Shown in pieces: positions 1 to 10,700 of a stretch of 64,000 nucleotides of DNA. The translations under genes and the position numbers were made by a program. Every line of letters starts with the position of its first letter. Positions within the stretch are counted from its first letter, which is position 1. Where the stretch lies: assembly GCA_965231925.1 (NCBI GenBank), contig OZ246894.1, positions 3,224,001 through 3,288,000 on the forward strand, read 5' to 3'. The notes below the pieces were generated by a model. The model was not told where the DNA came from and searched no databases. It saw only the letters and a program-made list of their open reading frames with translations. The stretch comes from Poriferisodalis sp965231925 (GTDB taxonomy: Bacteria > Actinomycetota > Acidimicrobiia > Acidimicrobiales > Poriferisodalaceae).

Positions 1-275
1 GCGAAGCTCACGACGCCACGTGCGGCCGCCCAGAACGATGCGCCGGGCTGCGTTGCGAACTCCAGGCCGCGATTGCCTGGCCCGTAGGAATGCGTCGGCG
101 GTCGAAACGGATCGACCACCGTTCCCTCGACCGGCCAGACGTAGGTCACCGTCGGCCCAGACTGGGTCGGCCCAGTTGTCGTCGGCCCAATCTGGGTCGG
201 CCCTGTCTGCGCTGTCGCCGGGGCGCTGCCGACAGTCAGCACCCCCGCTGCCGCGACAACAAGTACTGCGGTCAG
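1..275 (-). CDS. M23-type peptidase-like secreted protein, 5' part only
   Basis: This is the N-terminal part of a secreted LytM/M23 family protein; the gene runs off the left edge. The readable protein begins with a hydrophobic signal segment (TAVLVVAAAGVLTVGSAPAT). A Gly/Thr/Pro-rich linker with GPT repeats follows, then the M23 entry motif YVWPVEGTVVDPF and PGNRGLEFATQPG. The family normally has HxGxD here, and these His and Asp residues bind zinc. In this protein they are Asn and Glu, so it may be a non-catalytic member like the NlpD/EnvC regulators. No ATG, GTG or TTG exists in frame before the signal segment. The only NTG is a CTG at 275 overlapping the xerC stop as CTGA; a GTG at 242 would cut into the signal. 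The position after xerC and before rpsB matches actinobacterial synteny. Confidence 0.7.
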   Translation of the reverse strand, partial: MTAVLVVAAAGVLTVGSAPATAQTGPTQIGPTTTGPTQSGPTVTYVWPVEGTVVDPFRPPTHSYGPGNRGLEFATQPGASFWAAARGVVSF

Positions 276-1216
276 GCGCGCGGGTGTGCCGACTCGTACA
301 CCTCCCTGAGGCGCTCCCTGCTGACCCGCGTATAGATCTGCGTCGTCGCGAGTCGCTGATGGCCGAGCAATTCCTGCACGACGCGCAGGTCGGCGCCACC
401 GTCCAGCAGATGGGTCGCGTAGGTGTGCCGCAAGGCATGGGGATGGGTCGGCGTGTCTGCGTAATGATCCAGGATCCGCTGTACGTCGCGCGTCCCGAGG
501 CGGTTGCCGCGCAGGTTCACCAGCAGAGCCACAGGGTCGCGGTCGGCCCGCTGGCGCAGACGCTGCGCATCGAACTCGTCGCTGCCACCGTCGCGCCAGG
601 CTGCGAGCAATGCCACCGAAGGCTCGCTGAGCGGCACTCGGCGGGGCTTGGCACCCTTGCCGATCACCTCGATGTGAGTGTTGCCGGACCGGAAGGTGTC
701 GCGGTCGAGCCCGCAGAGCTCGGCGACCCGCAAGCCGCTGCCGTAGAGCAATTCGAGCACGAGGCGGTCCCGCATCTCGGTCGGATCCGGCGGAACCGCA
801 CCGTCGCCGAGCATCTCGGAGACTTCCGCTGCACCGAGCACGCGCGGCAACCGCCCTGAGCCAGCGGGCGCGGCGAGACCGAGCGCCGGATCGACCTCGA
901 CGGCGCCGTCGCGCACCAGCCAGCCGAAGTAACGCCGCAATGCGGATGCCTTGCGCGCCACGGAGCGCTGCGTCAGTCCGCGTACCGACAGGAATGCGAT
1001 GTATCGCCGCAGCCGGCGCCGGTCGACGTCGCTGGGTGCGTCGAGCCCGGCTCGCGAGGCCCACTCGGAGAATTGGCACACATCGGTTCGATAGGCGCGC
1101 CTGGTGGACTCCGATGCCGCAGTGAGCGACAGGATGAATTCGGGAACTCGCCAAGCGGGTGGTGCCGCGGCCACCAGAACCACAGTACCGAGCGGCCCCC
1201 GCCGGATTGCAAGCAC
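272..1216 (-). CDS. xerC: Tyrosine recombinase XerC
   Basis: This is a site-specific tyrosine recombinase of 314 residues that resolves chromosome dimers at dif with XerD-type partners. The N-terminal SAM-like core-binding domain covers about residues 20-110 (FILSLTAASESTRRAYRTD). The catalytic domain follows with the Arg in YGSGLRVAELCGL, the His-x-x-Arg in HALRHTYATHLL, the His in LLGHQRLATTQ and the nucleophile Tyr in QIYTRVS. All active-site residues are present and the length is normal for the family. The predicted start is a GTG at 1216; a slightly later start is possible because the first 20 residues are poorly typical. The gene follows dprA after 21 bases and its stop overlaps the next gene, so it is probably co-transcribed with comM and dprA. 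Confidence 0.9.
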   Translation of the reverse strand: MLAIRRGPLGTVVLVAAAPPAWRVPEFILSLTAASESTRRAYRTDVCQFSEWASRAGLDAPSDVDRRRLRRYIAFLSVRGLTQRSVARKASALRRYFGWLVRDGAVEVDPALGLAAPAGSGRLPRVLGAAEVSEMLGDGAVPPDPTEMRDRLVLELLYGSGLRVAELCGLDRDTFRSGNTHIEVIGKGAKPRRVPLSEPSVALLAAWRDGGSDEFDAQRLRQRADRDPVALLVNLRGNRLGTRDVQRILDHYADTPTHPHALRHTYATHLLDGGADLRVVQELLGHQRLATTQIYTRVSRERLREVYESAHPRA

Positions 1217-1237
1217 CCGTGCAACCAGCGGGCGCCG

Positions 1238-2398
1238 TCATCGAGCCTTCTCCCACCATCCGCCCGTCTCGACGACCCAGCCCGACAACTGCAGACGCCC
1301 CAGCGACGACGACAGCTCCCCAAGCGTCGCCTCGACTCGCAACGCCAACTCATCAACCGAACGAGGGCCACCGGTCAGCTCATCGAGGACGCGGCGATCG
1401 AGCGCATGGCTGGGCAGGGCAGGTTGCGCCGCCACCGCCGGCGCACCGGCGGGCTCGCCCAGCGCCGTCAGGATGTCGTCGACATCGCAGACTGGCGCGC
1501 ACCCCTCTGCCAAGAGTCGGTTAGTGCCCGCCGATGCGGCGCTGATGATCGTCCCCGGCACTGCCATGACCGGCCGGTCCCGCTCGGCTGCGGCATCGAC
1601 GGTGTACATCGAGCCGCCCTTGGGACCCGACTCGACCACCACCAGCACTTCGCACAGCGCCGCCACAATCCGATTGCGGGCCGGAAACTGCCACGGCGCG
1701 GCGCGCCGGCCCAACGGGTACTCGCTGAGCAGCGTCCCGTGCTGAGCGACATCGCCCCACAGGGTCCGGTTCGCGGCCGGGTACACCTGATCCAGCCCGC
1801 TGCCGACGACGCCGATCACCGGGCCGCCCTCATCCAGTGCTGCGCGCTGGGCGATGCCGTCGATTCCGGTCGCCAACCCCGAGACCACCGCCACCCCTGC
1901 CGCGGCGAGGCCAGCCCCGAGTTGGCGCGCCACCGTGCGCCCGTAGGCCGTACATCGTCGCGTGCCCACCACGCCGACGCGCCGGACCGCCAGATCGATG
2001 GCGGCACCCTGGCCGAAGAGCAGCGCCGGCGGCTCGGGGTCTGACTCCCAGATCTCGGCCGCATCGCTGCGAGTCGGCACCAGCAGCCAGATGCCCGCGC
2101 GTGCATGGGCATCGAGCAAGCCAGCGCCAACCAATTGCCCGCTTGCCGACGCTTGGTCGAACGCTGATGCGGCCTGCCGTCGCCATGTCGCGATCAGCGG
2201 CTCGTCGACGCCACGGCAGGTCCGCAGCGCATTCAGCACTGCAGCTCCGCCGGTGCGCAGCTCAGCGATGGCCCCGAGCGCGTCGCGACCGCTCAGCACG
2301 GCGCGCAGCCGTGCCGGCCCCATGTGCGGCAGCGAGCACAGCTCCACCAGCGCACCGAGCTCGGCCCGCTCGTCATCGGCAGCACCGCCCGTGTTCAC
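1238..2398 (-). CDS. dprA: DNA-processing protein DprA (Smf)
   Basis: DprA binds incoming single-stranded DNA during natural transformation and loads RecA. The 386-residue protein has an N-terminal helix-hairpin-helix/SAM-like region (LPHMGPARLRAVL). The Rossmann-like DprA core follows from about residue 110 (VGVVGTRRCTAYG, VSGLATGIDGIAQ, VIGVVGSGLDQVYP, SEYPLG, FPARNRIVAAL, PGTIISAASAGTN). A winged-helix-like C-terminal domain ends the protein (RVLDELTGGPRSVDELALR). The start is a GTG at 2398, 36 bases after comM. The comM-dprA-xerC order is standard in actinobacteria. Whether this organism is transformable cannot be judged here. Confidence 0.93.
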   Translation of the reverse strand: MNTGGAADDERAELGALVELCSLPHMGPARLRAVLSGRDALGAIAELRTGGAAVLNALRTCRGVDEPLIATWRRQAASAFDQASASGQLVGAGLLDAHARAGIWLLVPTRSDAAEIWESDPEPPALLFGQGAAIDLAVRRVGVVGTRRCTAYGRTVARQLGAGLAAAGVAVVSGLATGIDGIAQRAALDEGGPVIGVVGSGLDQVYPAANRTLWGDVAQHGTLLSEYPLGRRAAPWQFPARNRIVAALCEVLVVVESGPKGGSMYTVDAAAERDRPVMAVPGTIISAASAGTNRLLAEGCAPVCDVDDILTALGEPAGAPAVAAQPALPSHALDRRVLDELTGGPRSVDELALRVEATLGELSSSLGRLQLSGWVVETGGWWEKAR

Positions 2399-2434
2399 TG
2401 CCCAGGCCCCGTCGCGGACATCATCGTGGGAAGC

Positions 2435-3952
2435 TCACGCTGCAGCCGCGGGCACATGCAGCTTGCCGACACTGGCGCGCAGCGTGAGCGCTTCGTCGAG
2501 GCGTTCAGCATGGATGAGCGGCTCGTCTGCTGCGAGGTCGCACAGCGTCAGTGCCACGCAGCGGACGCGATGCAGCCCGCGACCGCTCAGCAGCCCGCCG
2601 CGCAGGCGCTCGCGCAGGGCGGCATGAGCGGCGGGCGTGAGCGGCGCGAACTGCTCGAGTTGCGTGCCGGTCAGCTCGACATTGGCCTCGACACCTCGAG
2701 ACGCCGCCCGCTCACGCGCCGCTGCCACGCGGCCGGCGACGACGGCGGTCGGCTCGCCGCGGATGCCATCGAGCAACTGGTCGGGATCGGGCGGCTGCAC
2801 TTGGATGCGCAAGTCGAAGCGATCAAGCAGCGGCCCAGAGAGGCGGCGGAGGTAGCGCTGGCGGGCGAGATCCGAACAACGGCACGAGTTCGGCCGGCCG
2901 GCCTGCCCGCACGGGCAGGGATTCATGGCCGCCACCAGCAAAAAACGAGCCGGAAACGAACACGCTCCCGACGCTCGGCTCACCCGCACGACGCCCTCCT
3001 CGAGCGGCTGTCGCATGGCGTCGAGCACGGTGGGTGCGAATTCTCCGAGTTCGTCGAGGAACAGCACGCCGCGGTGCGCCAGCGAGATCTCGCCGGGACG
3101 AATTGCGGCGCTGCCTCCGCCTACCAACGCCGCCATGGTGGCGGTGTGGTGGGGCCTGCGAAGCATCGGCCTCGTCGCCAAGCCGGCGGGCAGCGGCAAT
3201 CCGGCGGCCGACTGGACCCGCGTGGCTTCCATCGCGCACTGGCGGCTGAGTTCGGGCAGCAGGCCGACCAGCCGGCGAGCGAGCATGGTCTTGCCCGCCC
3301 CCGGCGGCCCCAGCATCAGCAGGTGGTGACCGCCGGCCGCAGCAACCTCGACCGCTCGCCGGGCCGAGGGCTGCCCGACGACGTCGCTGAGGTCAGGCAC
3401 CGCGACAGGGGGCGGCGCAGGCGGATCGGGCGGCGGGTCGGGCCACGGCGCGCGATGCGACAGCACATCGGCGAGCTGCGCGAGCGTGCCGACGGCGTAC
3501 ACCTCGCGCGGTTCGGCGGCGCGGGCCACGTGGTAGGCCTCTGGCGCCACCACCACGGCCCGGTCGCGGAGCGCGTCAGCGAGCGGCAGCACGCCCACGA
3601 CACTGCGGACGGCACCGTCGAGGCCCAGTTCGCCGAGAAAGGCCATTCCCCGCAGCGATGCTGCAGGCAGCTGCTCGGTGACGGCCAAATACGCCACCGC
3701 TATAGCGAGGTCCAGCACTGCGCCGCCCTTGCGCAGGCCCGACGGCGCCAGGTTGACCGTGACGCGCCCCGGCGGCCACTTGAGCCCTGAGGACAGCACC
3801 GCAGCACGGACGCGGTCGCGAGCTTCGCGACAGGCAGCGTCGGGCAGCCCGACGATGGTGAACGACGGCAGACCGCTGGAAGTGTGCACTTCGACGGTGA
3901 CGACGTGGCCGTCGACGCCAACCAGCGTCGCGGCCGTTGCGGTAGCCAGCAT
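2435..3952 (-). CDS. comM: Mg chelatase-like AAA ATPase ComM
   Basis: ComM is a hexameric helicase-like AAA+ ATPase that promotes branch migration during integration of transforming DNA. The protein has an N-terminal Lon-protease-like fold domain (MLATATAATLVGVDG, GLPSFTIVGLPD). The AAA domain carries the Walker A motif GPPGAGKTMLARRLVGLLP, the Walker B motif FLDELGEF and the region AAMNPCPCGQAGRPNSC. The C-terminal Mg_chelatase_C domain ends near LTLRASVGKLHVPAAAA. The open frame continues upstream to 4750, but that part is unlike the family. A GGAGG at about 3959-3963 lies six bases before the ATG at 3952, which decides this start (505 residues). A second ATG at 3958 is too close to the Shine-Dalgarno site. 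Confidence 0.93.
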   Translation of the reverse strand: MLATATAATLVGVDGHVVTVEVHTSSGLPSFTIVGLPDAACREARDRVRAAVLSSGLKWPPGRVTVNLAPSGLRKGGAVLDLAIAVAYLAVTEQLPAASLRGMAFLGELGLDGAVRSVVGVLPLADALRDRAVVVAPEAYHVARAAEPREVYAVGTLAQLADVLSHRAPWPDPPPDPPAPPPVAVPDLSDVVGQPSARRAVEVAAAGGHHLLMLGPPGAGKTMLARRLVGLLPELSRQCAMEATRVQSAAGLPLPAGLATRPMLRRPHHTATMAALVGGGSAAIRPGEISLAHRGVLFLDELGEFAPTVLDAMRQPLEEGVVRVSRASGACSFPARFLLVAAMNPCPCGQAGRPNSCRCSDLARQRYLRRLSGPLLDRFDLRIQVQPPDPDQLLDGIRGEPTAVVAGRVAAARERAASRGVEANVELTGTQLEQFAPLTPAAHAALRERLRGGLLSGRGLHRVRCVALTLCDLAADEPLIHAERLDEALTLRASVGKLHVPAAAA

Positions 3953-4125
3953 GGGCATCCTCCGGCAACTCGGGCCGGACCCAGCGCCTCGCTGGCGCAG
4001 TCCGGCTTCGACGGGGAAGCCCGCTCGGGGCCACGATCGGATCGGCCGGCAGTGCCGCACCGAAGCGGTGGTGCCCGCTGGTGCTCGTTGGCCTGCTGAC
4101 CTTGAGGTGGACCGTAGACCACACA

Positions 4126-4162
4126 GGCGCGACCGCCCCAACGCATTTCCGCCGAGCACTGC
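4126..4162. repeat. 37-bp direct repeat, copy 1
   Basis: First of two copies of a 37-bp sequence starting GGCGCGACCGCC and ending ACTGC; the second copy is at 4201-4237. The copies differ at one position (C/T) and are 75 bp apart start to start. They lie in the 321-bp gap between the divergent comM gene and a small membrane-protein gene, so they may be regulatory. No open frame in this gap looks coding. Confidence 0.85.
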
Positions 4163-4200
4163 ACGCTCATCGTGACGCGCAGCAGCGAAGGGTGGTTCAC

Positions 4201-4237
4201 GGCGCGACCGCCCCAACGCATTTCCGCCGAGTACTGC
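4201..4237. repeat. 37-bp direct repeat, copy 2
   Basis: Second copy of the 37-bp repeat described at 4126-4162, with a single substitution. It ends 36 bases before the ATG of the small membrane-protein gene at 4274, a location suited to an operator or promoter element. The function is unknown. Confidence 0.85.
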
Positions 4238-4273
4238 TGCGCGCAGGACGCGACGCGGGGCGATACTGCACCC

Positions 4274-4384
4274 ATGGGGTACAACCCGTATCGCAAGCAC
4301 TCCACGACCCGGCTCGACTACGTGCTCATGGCCGCCGCCCTGATCGTGGCAGCCGGTCTCGTCGTGTGGGCGCTGGCGGGTTGA
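4274..4384 (+). CDS. Small single-pass membrane protein
   Basis: This gene encodes a 36-residue protein with a basic N-terminus (MGYNPYRKHSTTRLDY) and one hydrophobic helix (VLMAAALIVAAGLVVWAL). It is predicted to be a bitopic inner-membrane microprotein of unknown function. The short length with a clean charge/hydrophobic pattern and the tight spacing of 8 bases to the next gene support it. There is no strong Shine-Dalgarno site. A GATACT hexamer lies six bases before the ATG, so a leaderless transcript is possible. It lies divergent from comM. Confidence 0.65.
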   Translation: MGYNPYRKHSTTRLDYVLMAAALIVAAGLVVWALAG

Positions 4385-4392
4385 GGCCACCG

Positions 4393-4602
4393 ATGCGCAG
4401 GCTCGAACCGGAACCGGGGTTCGATGTACGCCGGGTGCAGCCGTATCAGGCGACCAAGAAGTACGTCTGTGGCGGTTGTGGCAACACGATCGAACCCGGC
4501 GTGGGCCATGTCGTGGCTGTGCCCGTCGACGCCGTCGACCTGCGGCGTCACTGGCATTGGGGCTGCTGGTCGGCGAGGCGCCGACGGCGACCGCTCGGCT
4601 AG
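4393..4602 (+). CDS. Small zinc-binding conserved actinobacterial protein
   Basis: This 69-residue protein carries the pattern YVCGGCGNTI, then HVVAVPVD, then RRHWHWGCW. The spaced Cys, His and Cys residues suggest a treble-clef or zinc-ribbon-like site. The pattern is familiar from small conserved actinobacterial proteins sometimes labelled ATP/GTP-binding, a label not supported by any visible P-loop. The ATG at 4393 lies 8 bases after the stop of the membrane microprotein, so the two are probably co-transcribed. The open frame extends upstream to 4081, but the family similarity begins only after this ATG. The function is unknown. Confidence 0.7.
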   Translation: MRRLEPEPGFDVRRVQPYQATKKYVCGGCGNTIEPGVGHVVAVPVDAVDLRRHWHWGCWSARRRRRPLG

Positions 4603-4701
4603 ATGGTGAGTTCCAAGGGGCGAGTGGTCGCAGGCGACGGGTGAGCGCGCGGGGCCGGTTCGTCGGGTTGTGTGGTTGTACCGGCGGCGGCTGGGGTGGG
4701 G

Positions 4702-7700
4702 TCAGTCGTTGTCGATGATGGTGATTATGCCTATCTCGTCGGGTCGCCACCAGCTGCCGGGGAGGTACACCTCGACCGCGAAGCGCTCGTCGGATTCTTT
4801 GATGCGGTCATCTTCGAGCCATACCTGTGCGGTCATCGTGGTGACGCCAGGCGCGAACACCAGTTCGTCGTTCGCGCCGGAGTAGTCCGATGAGCGCGCC
4901 TGGCCGTCGCGCAGGTGCCAGGCGGTCGCGGTGTTCCACTTGATCCGGACCTCCTGGGCGGAGGCGTGCGACAGGCGCACCTCGAAGGTCGCCATGGTGC
5001 CCTCGGCTGCTGAGGCGTCCTCGACGGTGATGCTCAGCTTGGCCTGCGGCGCTGCCGGCGGGTCGTCGTCGGCGACGGCCACGGTGGCGGCCGACGCGGC
5101 GGGCGACACGGTGTAGCCGGCGTCGCCGGCGGGCGCGTCGAGCGTCGCGGTGACCGACCCGTCGGCCTCGTCGGCGCCGTCGCCGGCGGTGGCCACGCTC
5201 AGCATGGTGCTGGTCGCGCCCGCCGCGATGGTGACGGTGCGGGCGCCGACCGCGGCGCCGTAGTCGCCCGCTGCGGTGACGGTGACGGTCACGTCGAGGC
5301 CGGCGTGGGGCGCGATGTCGGAGGTGACGGTGAACGAGGCGGGGCTGCCCTCGGTGACGCCCGCGCCCGCGCTGATCGAGATCTCGGGCATGTCGTCGTC
5401 GGCGACATCGACGGCGGCGGCCGACGCAGCGGACGACACGGTGTAGCCGGCGTCGCCGGCGGGCGCGTCGAGGGTCGCTGTGACTGACCCGTCGGCCTCG
5501 TCGGCGCCGTCGCCGGCGGTGGCCACGCTCAGCGCGGCGCTGGTGGCGCCGGCTGCGATGGTGACGGTGCGGGCGCCGACCGCGGCGCCATAGTCGCCCG
5601 CTGCGGTGACCGTGACGGTCACGTCGAGGCCGGCGTGGGGCGCGATGTCGGAGGTGAGCGTGAACGAGGCGGGGCTGCCCTCGGTGACGCCGCTGCCGGC
5701 GCTGATCGAGATCTCGGGCACCTCGTCGTCGGCAACGCTGACCGTGGCCGCGTCCTGGGTCGCCGACACCGTGTAGTCGCTGCCGGCGTTGAGGGTGGCG
5801 GTGACCGATCCGTCGGCCTCGTCGGCGCCGTCGTCGGCGGTCGGCACGGTCACGGTGACGCTTCCGGTGGCGCCGATGGTGACGGTGCGAGCGCCGGTGG
5901 CTGCGCCGTAGTCGCCGCTCTGGGTGACGGTGACGCTGACGGGGAGGTCCGCTGCGGGCGGCGGGCTGGCGGTGACGGTGAACACGGCATCGCCGCCTTC
6001 GGTGACCCCGCCGGCGGCGGTGATCGAGATCACCGGCACGACCGGCGCGGCGTCATCGTCGGCCACGGCCACCGTCGCCGCGCCCTGGGTCGCCGACACG
6101 GTGTAGCCGCTGCCGGTGTTGACGGTGGCGGTGATCGACCCGTCGGCTTCGTCGGCTTCGTCATCGGCGGTCGGCACTGTCACCGTGACGCTGCCCGCAG
6201 CCGCGATGGTGACCGTGCGCACGCCGGCAGTGGCGCCCCAGTCGCCGTTCTGGGCGACAGTGACGGTCACGTCGAGGTCGGCATGGGGCGCCGGGCTGGC
6301 GGTGACGGTGAACACGGCGTCGCTGCCTTCGGTCACGCCCGCGGCGGCGGTGATCGAGATCACCGGCGTGACGGGCGCGGTGGTGTCGTCGTCGGCGACG
6401 GCGACTGTGGCGGCGCCTGCTGTGGGCGACACGGTGTAGCCGCTGGCGGTGTTCACGGTGGCGGTGATCGATCCGTCGGCTTCGTCGGTGTCGTCGTCGG
6501 CGGTCGGCACGGTCAGCGTGGCGGTGCCTGCGGTGCCGATGGTGACGGTGCGGGCGCCGGCGGTGGCGCCCCAGTCGCCGTTCTGGGCGACGGTGACGGT
6601 GACGTCGAGGTCGGCTGCGGGCGGCGGGCTGGCGGTGAGGGTGAACTGTGCCGGGCTGCCTTCGGTGACGTCGCTGCCGGCGGTGATCGAGATCGTCGGC
6701 ACGGCGGTTTCCTGCTTCAGCTTCTCGCGGCCGGGCGGCACGGGCGCCACGATGACGTCGACGTCTTCGGTCTGCCCGTCGGCGAGCGTGGTGACTGTGA
6801 TGGTGTGGGTGTCGAGGATCTCGGCGCCGCGGTATGCGATGACGAACACCTTGTAGCCGGTCTCGGGGTCGAGGCCGGTGATGCGATGCTCGGTGCCGTC
6901 GGTGGAGGCGTACTTGATCCGGGGGATGCCCGGGCTGGGGTACCAGCCGATCTGGTACTGCACGCCGTTGCCTTGGGAGGCCCACACGATCGTGGCGGCG
7001 GTGTCGGCGATCTGTGTGACGCCGATGGCGGCGGGCGGGTCGGCGGGCGGGTCGGCCGGGGTGTGCCGGCCGGCGGGCGGGTCGGGGTCGACGAAGCCGT
7101 CGTCGGCGGTGCTGGTGAGGGTGGGGCCGTAGACGACCGGGACGGTGAGCCCGGCGTGGGTGTTGTCCCAGTAGCCGGTGAGGCTCACCGCAATGTCGTA
7201 GCTGCCCGACGTGCCGAAATCGGCGGCCATGGCGAGGTCGACGCGGATCGGTGTGTCCCAGTCGTCGGCGGTGACGGTGCGGCGCAGCTCCCTGCTGTGG
7301 CCGCCGCCGTCGACCGAGGCGGTGAACGGGGCACGGTCATAGACGACTTGTGCCGTGCAGGTCAGCCCGGCGGTGGAGCGTCCCGCGGCGGCCTCGCGCT
7401 GTCGATGGCGTTCGAGGGTGGAGGGCGGCATGTCGCATGCGGGGGTGGTGCGCACAGCGCCGTTCACGGTGCGGGTGACCATCGTCACCACCCCGTCGGC
7501 CGGCACCCGGGTGCGCGACACCACTCTTTGGAGCCGTATGAACAGCGACTCCGCGCAGTGATCGTCGTCTCGTGCGGCGCAGTCCACCAGCGGGCCGGAC
7601 AGGCGCACCTCGAACGACGCCGTGCCGCCCGAGCCGCTGTTCAGCGAGATCTCATCGAGCGGGTCGCCGCCGCCCACCGGCGTCACCGACAGCGTGAGCT

Positions 7701-10700
7701 TGTCGTCGTCGACGACAGTGCCCGCAAGGCCGAACCAGCCCTCGTCGCGGCCCTCGCCGTCTTCGAGCCGCCCGTCGGTGACATAGCTGTCGCTGAAGTC
7801 GTGACCGATCCTGAACGAGCTGTCACGGGCATGCACGTCGTCGTCGTGCGCGGCGGTCACGGTGAACGTGCGCAGCTCCTGATAGTCGTCAGCCGACGTC
7901 CACGACACCGACGCCGGAGCGACCGTCACCCCAGAGCCCTCGATGACCCTGGGGGTGACGGTGATCGGCTCGCCGGGCCGCGGCACGATGTAGTTGCGCA
8001 CCGTGTAGGTCGCCGACCCGCCCTCGGTGACGGTGAGGCAGTACTCGTTGGGGCAGTGCGGGCTGATCTGAGGATCCCTGCGGCCCAGCCCGGGGGTGAC
8101 CACCACCTTGACGTCGGGCAGCGCCACCGCAGTGTCTGTCGTGGTGAGGGCCACGTCGTAGACGCGGTCGGGGCCGCCGCACGACTGCGGCGTCGTGGTG
8201 CCTGTCGCGGTGCAGCGCCGCGGGGCGTGCACGACGATCTCGCGCCAGCCCTTGTGAAGCGTCGGGTACACCTGCGACGTGTACCCGGCCCAGTCCGCCG
8301 CGTCGAAGCCGAAACCGATCGACGCCGACCGGCCGAGATAGGTGACACTGCCTTCGGGGGCGGCGGGCTGGACAGCCTGGGACTGCACCTTGCGGCCCCG
8401 CCGGCCGGTGCACTCCTCATACCAGTGCGCGTCCAGCTTCACACGGGACTCCTGCTTGAACCCGTCCGCGCTGCTGACGGTGACCGTCGCGTACCCCTCC
8501 GCGTCTACCCGTTCGGGCGACACCTGCACCGCCAGCAGCCTGCGCACCCCCTCGTGAAGCACATAAGTGTCATAAGTCCACACCGTGCACGGCTGCGCCG
8601 GCCAATAACCCATCCACAGATCATCAGGGCCGCGCAGCAAAACGCCCGCAGCATCCGACGACGTCGCCGTGATGTCAGTGGACTCCGAGCCGGTCAGCTC
8701 ATGGCCCACATCGACGCGCACCACCGCCGCAGAACCCTCCTCCACGAACACCGTCGCAGTGCCGCAGCCGGCGCCGGCTTCGCACGTCGACACCGTCACA
8801 TCAGGCGGCGCCCCCACCCGGAACACCGGCGACACCCCATACATCGACCAGACACCCGTCGGGGCATAGCCGTCGGCAGCGATCCCCTTGTAGAGCCCGC
8901 CGATACTGAAATGGCGCCCGGCCTGCACACGCGTCGAGCCCAACGGATTCGCGGCGTGCCTGGCGCCATTGGAACGGGTCCCGGTCCAGACCCGCTGCGA
9001 ATGCGAACGCGAATGCGGAACCACGGCGCCCGCAGCGTCACGCCGCGACGGCGCGTTCTCCCACCCCTCAGACCAGAACCCGGCGTTCCCCGACGCCACC
9101 CGCAGCCCGCCCAGCCAATACACCGGAACATCACGGTGATGCTCCACACCCGGGTTCATGCCCAGATGCTCACGGGCGTCCACCTCCGCAGTCGACCCCA
9201 ACGCCTTGAAATGCCGCGCGAACGGCACGATCGCCGCATGCGCGCCGCCGGCGTGGCCGCCCGCCGCCGACGCCCGAACGAACGCGTCATAGGTGCCGAT
9301 ATCAGACGACGTGGCATCGCGGCCGTCCGCGGTCACGAACAGCAGCCGATACTCGTCGCCCGGCTCGACGCCGTCGGGGTTCAGCGCCCAGTCATGAGGC
9401 ACGTCGATAGTCCTCACCGCCGGGGCTGCGACCTCAAACACCGCCGACACCCCATAGAACGGGCGGGTCCCCGTCGGGGACTCCGCGGTGTCCCCGACCG
9501 GGTTGCGGCTCGTGCCAGACGTCCGCAAGTTGGCCGCCAGCGGACTGTTCGACGCGCCCAGACGGCTCCCGTCCGGCGTCGACGCGCGTCCGCCGTGGTG
9601 AGTGCCCGTGAACGGGAAAGCAGTCGCGGTCGCCCCGGTCGGCGCCGCACCCGCGGCGTTGCGGCGATCCCCCGACCCCCAGTTCTCCCACGTGTCGGCC
9701 CAGAACGCCGCATTGCCCGCAGCCACCCGGCTGCCGTTCAGCCAATACACCGCCACATCAGGATCATGGGGGCTGCCCGGATGCATCCGCAGATGCTCAA
9801 ACGCGAACACCGACCCCGTCGATCCCAGCGCCCTGAACTGCGACGCATGCTCACGGATCGCGTCGTGCGCGCCGCCGGTGTGGTCCCCCGCCGCCGAGGC
9901 CTGCACGAACGCGTCGTAATCGGCGATGTCGGTGCTGGTCGCGTCGCGTGTGTCCTGAGTCAAAAACAGCAGCCGGAACCGGCCGCCCGCACCCACCCCG
10001 TCAGGCTTGAGATCCCACTCGAACGGCACCCGCACCACCCCGACCCGCGACGGCACATCAAGCACATCCACCGTGAACCGCTTCGTGAACATGTCAGTAC
10101 GCAGCACCGGATCCGCGCCGCCGCCCACATTCGTCGCCGACAACGCATCGAACTCCGTGTCAGAACCCAACGCCACCTGTATCGGCTCCGCGCCCGCCTC
10201 GACCGTGCCGTCGGCTGCCGCGGTGAACACCAGCCCGGCGTGCTGCGCGCCGTCGTCGGAGAACTCGACCACACCCGCAGCGGCGTCATATTCCACGCCC
10301 GTGTTCGCCGCCGCCGCGTCCAAAGCGACCGTCCAGTCAGACGCGGACCCGCCGTTCACCACTATCGGCACCGCGATCGTCTCGCCGTCCACCAAAACGC
10401 GAGACAGCGACACCGCGAAGTCCACACTTGAGCCCTCGAACAGATCAGAACGCGACCCCGCCGTCGTCGTCAGGTCCACCATCGTCGGGTCGTTGTCGCG
10501 AAGCGTGAACACAATCCGCCCGTCCGCAGGGGTGACCGCCATCGCAGGCTCGTTGCGGTACACGTACACCGCCTCGCGGTCCGGCAGATCCACAGCATCG
10601 TCAAACAAACGCGCAACCACACTCACCGAATCGACCGCGGCGCCGGCCAAAACCACCGGCCCGCTCTGAGACCCCAGATACTCCAACTCCGGCACCGACA

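Noticed and set aside
2324..3790. 488-codon plus-strand frame across dprA-comM
   Set aside because: Opposes two well-identified genes and shows no protein family features.
3953..4750. N-terminal extension of comM
   Set aside because: The family N-terminus and the GGAGG site both point to the ATG at 3952; the extension crosses the paired repeats and two small plus-strand genes.
5635..10431. A 1,598-codon plus-strand open frame antisense to the giant surface gene
   Set aside because: It is low-complexity (Gly/Asp/Arg, then Arg/His/Pro), without domains, and results from codon bias in the repeats of the minus-strand gene.
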